A program made the translations under genes and the position numbers. The notes beneath the pieces are model-generated. The model worked only from the letters and a program-made list of their open reading frames with translations, did no database searches and had not been told where the DNA came from. Source: a virus. From it: DNA of 64,000 nucleotides. Where the stretch lies: the IMG/VR virus record IMGVR_UViG_3300007076_000001, positions 1 through 64,000 of that record; one strand, 5' to 3'. Numbering within the stretch: the first letter of the stretch is position 1; each line of letters opens with the position of its first letter. Shown one piece after another: positions 63,301 through 64,000 of this stretch.

Positions 63301-63355
63301 TATCCTCAAGGGGGCAGCCTTGACATTCTTTAGGCTTTTGAATGAATTGAGGCAT
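60344..63355 (-). CDS. DNA polymerase A fused to UDG-like and exonuclease domains (1003 aa)
   Basis: Residues 5-185 are a family-4-type uracil-DNA glycosylase module: CxxC (C11, C14), TGESPGYNEILEG (37-49), CMCRPP (83-88), C105, VPTFHPSYI (161-169). The four cysteines fit a 4Fe-4S cluster. Residues 221-360 are a 3'-5' exonuclease: IDIET (D227, E229), HNFWDFD (286-292), a YxxxD near 349-353. Residues 487-509 insert a CxxC...CxxC zinc module. The polymerase has motif A with D677 (LDYKSYHALM), motif B R743/K748 and motif C HDD (934-936, usually HDE). It is the replicative polymerase. Confidence 0.9.
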   Translation of the reverse strand: MPQFIQKPKECQGCPLEDIGEGFILPEGNGSTPLLLTGESPGYNEILEGLPFRPSAQAGSILHRVIREKAKHTRGQLTFNNLCMCRPPQDHLLGMGWEYEAVNHCKVHFDRVVNKFKPKVILALGAVPFKHLTGLEGHNLNINMVRGYVFASSRYPSTLVVPTFHPSYIRRGNAHLMGILLFDYLKAFGIAQGTSPEFIMNPMEDKSLKYILSPSYEAAVGLWQHLKGNPLTLVSIDIETKESIGKEEDEIDDYGEYIKQVQLSIAPSSGIAFPWEEPFISIFKKIMSLPNPKVGHNFWDFDRPILQKAGVVINGRVDDTMWMMHHYQSDIPIGLQATASYFNFPFPWKHLSGQSLAFYGIADTDAPLRIMEHLPKRLKDRDLWRGYEELVYKVKPILIKTQDRGYPVNQKKQEVFKEAIHLRKGEIEGELKERVSSQFNRYHPEEGYKNVPADLKVQLILAATKMGVGVETLFTNPLEEVAEGAGLGVVGFKQGSCGFCRQNGEIKGSDGVFMVCPACQGRGFRTVRRYCKVIPFNPNSPPQVSDLIKYKKHEKIAAKLAINIAKESRSKIDLHDFEDEEKDLSTSKGVLKGLAIKTGDKVYSLMVEYRELTKMEGSFLGGGKNGKKGWKPGEDGRVHTTFTFRPPTVQTSSRDPNIQQGPVHSTLAIKFNETIEAKEGHVLTKLDYKSYHALMLGFLAEDPDYIRLARLDIHSYVTAHMVSLPEADVAIGWEDEKLRGWLKEVKGAYKSLRDDQAKHAILGIGFGLSEEGCYERYKEDFNPKMEEVLKGWGKKRSNPLEVDLRTGMARWQVEAEAQGKKKVKKLYELLRRLFPRVFKFQDKIIALADNQNYIDIPFGFRRWFWAAGEPRYDKWGNVLSIKKGEQAQQAMAYPVAANAFCHMRENLRILEDGGEVLSMIGGSLQPYLSTPGLLDKARLVNMVHDDFRFEPREEEWEEVMKKVLTVMRRRSKVLVNWTMPEGFHCEVDIKVGHNLAEMKEVSL

Positions 63356-63605
63356 TGATTATCATCCTTCCTAGAATTTTCCCCTCCAATCTAAACTCTG
63401 CTACCTCCCCATCAAACTCCCCCATCCTGACATAAGCTCTATGGAAGGCTCGATAGTGGGCAACATCTTTGTCTAGGGCTAAGATAGACCTATAGGTTTT
63501 TGGGTCAGCTACTATAAGGTCAGGAGCTATATTCCCAAGGCAGCATTCTGTGAAGGCCTCTCGGAGATTTGCATAGCTGAACTCACTCACTATCTTCTCT
63601 ATCAT
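63330..63605 (-). CDS. Hypothetical protein (91 aa)
   Basis: Begins MIEKIVSEFSYANLREAFTE; contains APDLIVADPKTYRSILALD and a beta-rich end. GGAGGG upstream; overlaps the polymerase start by 26 bases. The 'LIVADPKTY' stretch resembles a loop seen in HK97-fold proteins, too short to rely on. Confidence 0.55.
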   Translation of the reverse strand: MIEKIVSEFSYANLREAFTECCLGNIAPDLIVADPKTYRSILALDKDVAHYRAFHRAYVRMGEFDGEVAEFRLEGKILGRMIINASIHSKA

Positions 63606-63618
63606 CTAACCCTCCACC

Positions 63619-63732
63619 TTATCTGTAGCATAAGGATATCTGCCTATAGTTACTAGCATAGAAATTCATCTTCTTCATGTTGTCTTGTTTGTCTGGACCA
63701 CTTCCTATTCTTCCACTTACATAGATCTTCAT
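63619..63732 (-). CDS. Truncated DUF4406-like small protein (37 aa)
   Basis: MKIYVSGRIGSGPDKQDNMK... starts like the DUF4406/nucleoside-deoxyribosyltransferase-like fold (MKIYxSGxI) but stops after 37 residues where relatives run to about 100. GGAGGAGG precedes the ATG, so translation is likely. A remnant or a mini-protein. Confidence 0.45.
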   Translation of the reverse strand: MKIYVSGRIGSGPDKQDNMKKMNFYASNYRQISLCYR

Positions 63733-63745
63733 GTGTTCCTCCTCC

Positions 63746-64000
63746 TTATCCCCCTGAAATCTCAAACCCATATCCAGACCCCCTAATGGTAAACCCCTGC
63801 TTCCACTTCTCCCCCTTCTCCCCCTCCCCTCCCCCCTCCATCTCATACTTCTCCAACTCCTTCAGCGCCGCCTCCATCCCCTTCTTATCCCCCTCCATCA
63901 CCCTTAACCTCTCATCTATACTCCCCACTTGTTGATCCACGATGATCTGGGCTAGGTTAAGCTCCCCCTTCCCCACATCCCCCTTCCACTTCACCTTCTT
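63746..64000 (-). CDS. Hypothetical protein, N-terminus cut by window edge
   Basis: Open from the right edge: GKGELNLAQIIVDQQVGSID...ERLRVMEGDKKGMEAALKEL (coiled helix), a GGGEGEKGEKWK linker and KQGFTIRGSGYGFEISGG at the end. A GTG at 63994 is possible, but the frame continues beyond the window. Unknown. Confidence 0.5.
   Translation of the reverse strand, partial: KKVKWKGDVGKGELNLAQIIVDQQVGSIDERLRVMEGDKKGMEAALKELEKYEMEGGGEGEKGEKWKQGFTIRGSGYGFEISGG

Noticed and set aside
1-64000. The window being a complete circular genome
   Set aside because: Joining base 64000 to base 1 puts the left NTPase frame out of register with the right-edge frame and meets a stop after about 15 codons, so the ends do not obviously connect.

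Overview
The window is part of a double-stranded DNA tailed-phage genome (Caudoviricetes) in the podovirus style. The head and tail genes are a large terminase, a portal with no separate protease, a scaffold-like protein, a P22-like coat protein, connector and nozzle-like proteins, fibres, and very large internal virion proteins. There is no tape-measure or tail-sheath gene. I see no integrase, excisionase/repressor pair, tRNA or CRISPR array. Genes are tightly packed with strong AGGAGG-type ribosome sites and many ATGA/TAATG stop-start overlaps. Both edges cut through genes, so the genome continues outside the window. Host identity cannot be read from the sequence; several virion proteins carry Sec-type signal peptides ending in ...AQ, which suggests a diderm host.

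Layout. (1) Positions 1-15.5 kb, minus strand: an early/metabolic arm of mostly small unknown genes. It also holds a P-loop NTPase (cut by the left edge), a Cas4/RecB-like Fe-S nuclease, a replication-type AAA ATPase, a DUF6011-like zinc protein, a dual-specificity phosphatase, an orphan 915-residue protein, and several membrane micro-proteins of 29-45 residues. (2) 15.5-19.1 kb: a regulatory zone. It contains the only plus-strand gene of the left arm (a helix-turn-helix protein), repeated operator-like motifs, minus genes, strong hairpin terminators and divergent promoters. (3) 19.1-59.7 kb, plus strand: the late operon. Small proteins come first, including an Acb2/Tad1-type cyclic-oligonucleotide sponge (anti-CBASS/anti-Thoeris candidate). 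Packaging, portal, scaffold, coat, connectors, nozzle, fibres, internal core proteins and holin-like membrane proteins follow, ending with a stand-alone PAS-domain protein. (4) 59.7-64 kb, minus strand: small zinc proteins and a DNA polymerase fused to a uracil-DNA-glycosylase-like domain.

Regulation. Five near-consensus promoters of one design (TTGACA, exactly 18 bases, TA-rich -10) lie on both strands. Three minus promoters share TTTGCTTGACAG. One plus promoter (18929-18958) drives the late operon. Another (7261-7290) fires antisense to the left arm from a gap and probably makes a structured non-coding RNA. The most novel points are the Tat-signal protein that carries a copy of the coat-protein N-terminus, the defence-sponge gene, the operator/HTH switch, the antisense RNA locus, the phosphatase next to the orphan 915-residue protein, and the tail module rich in signal peptides.
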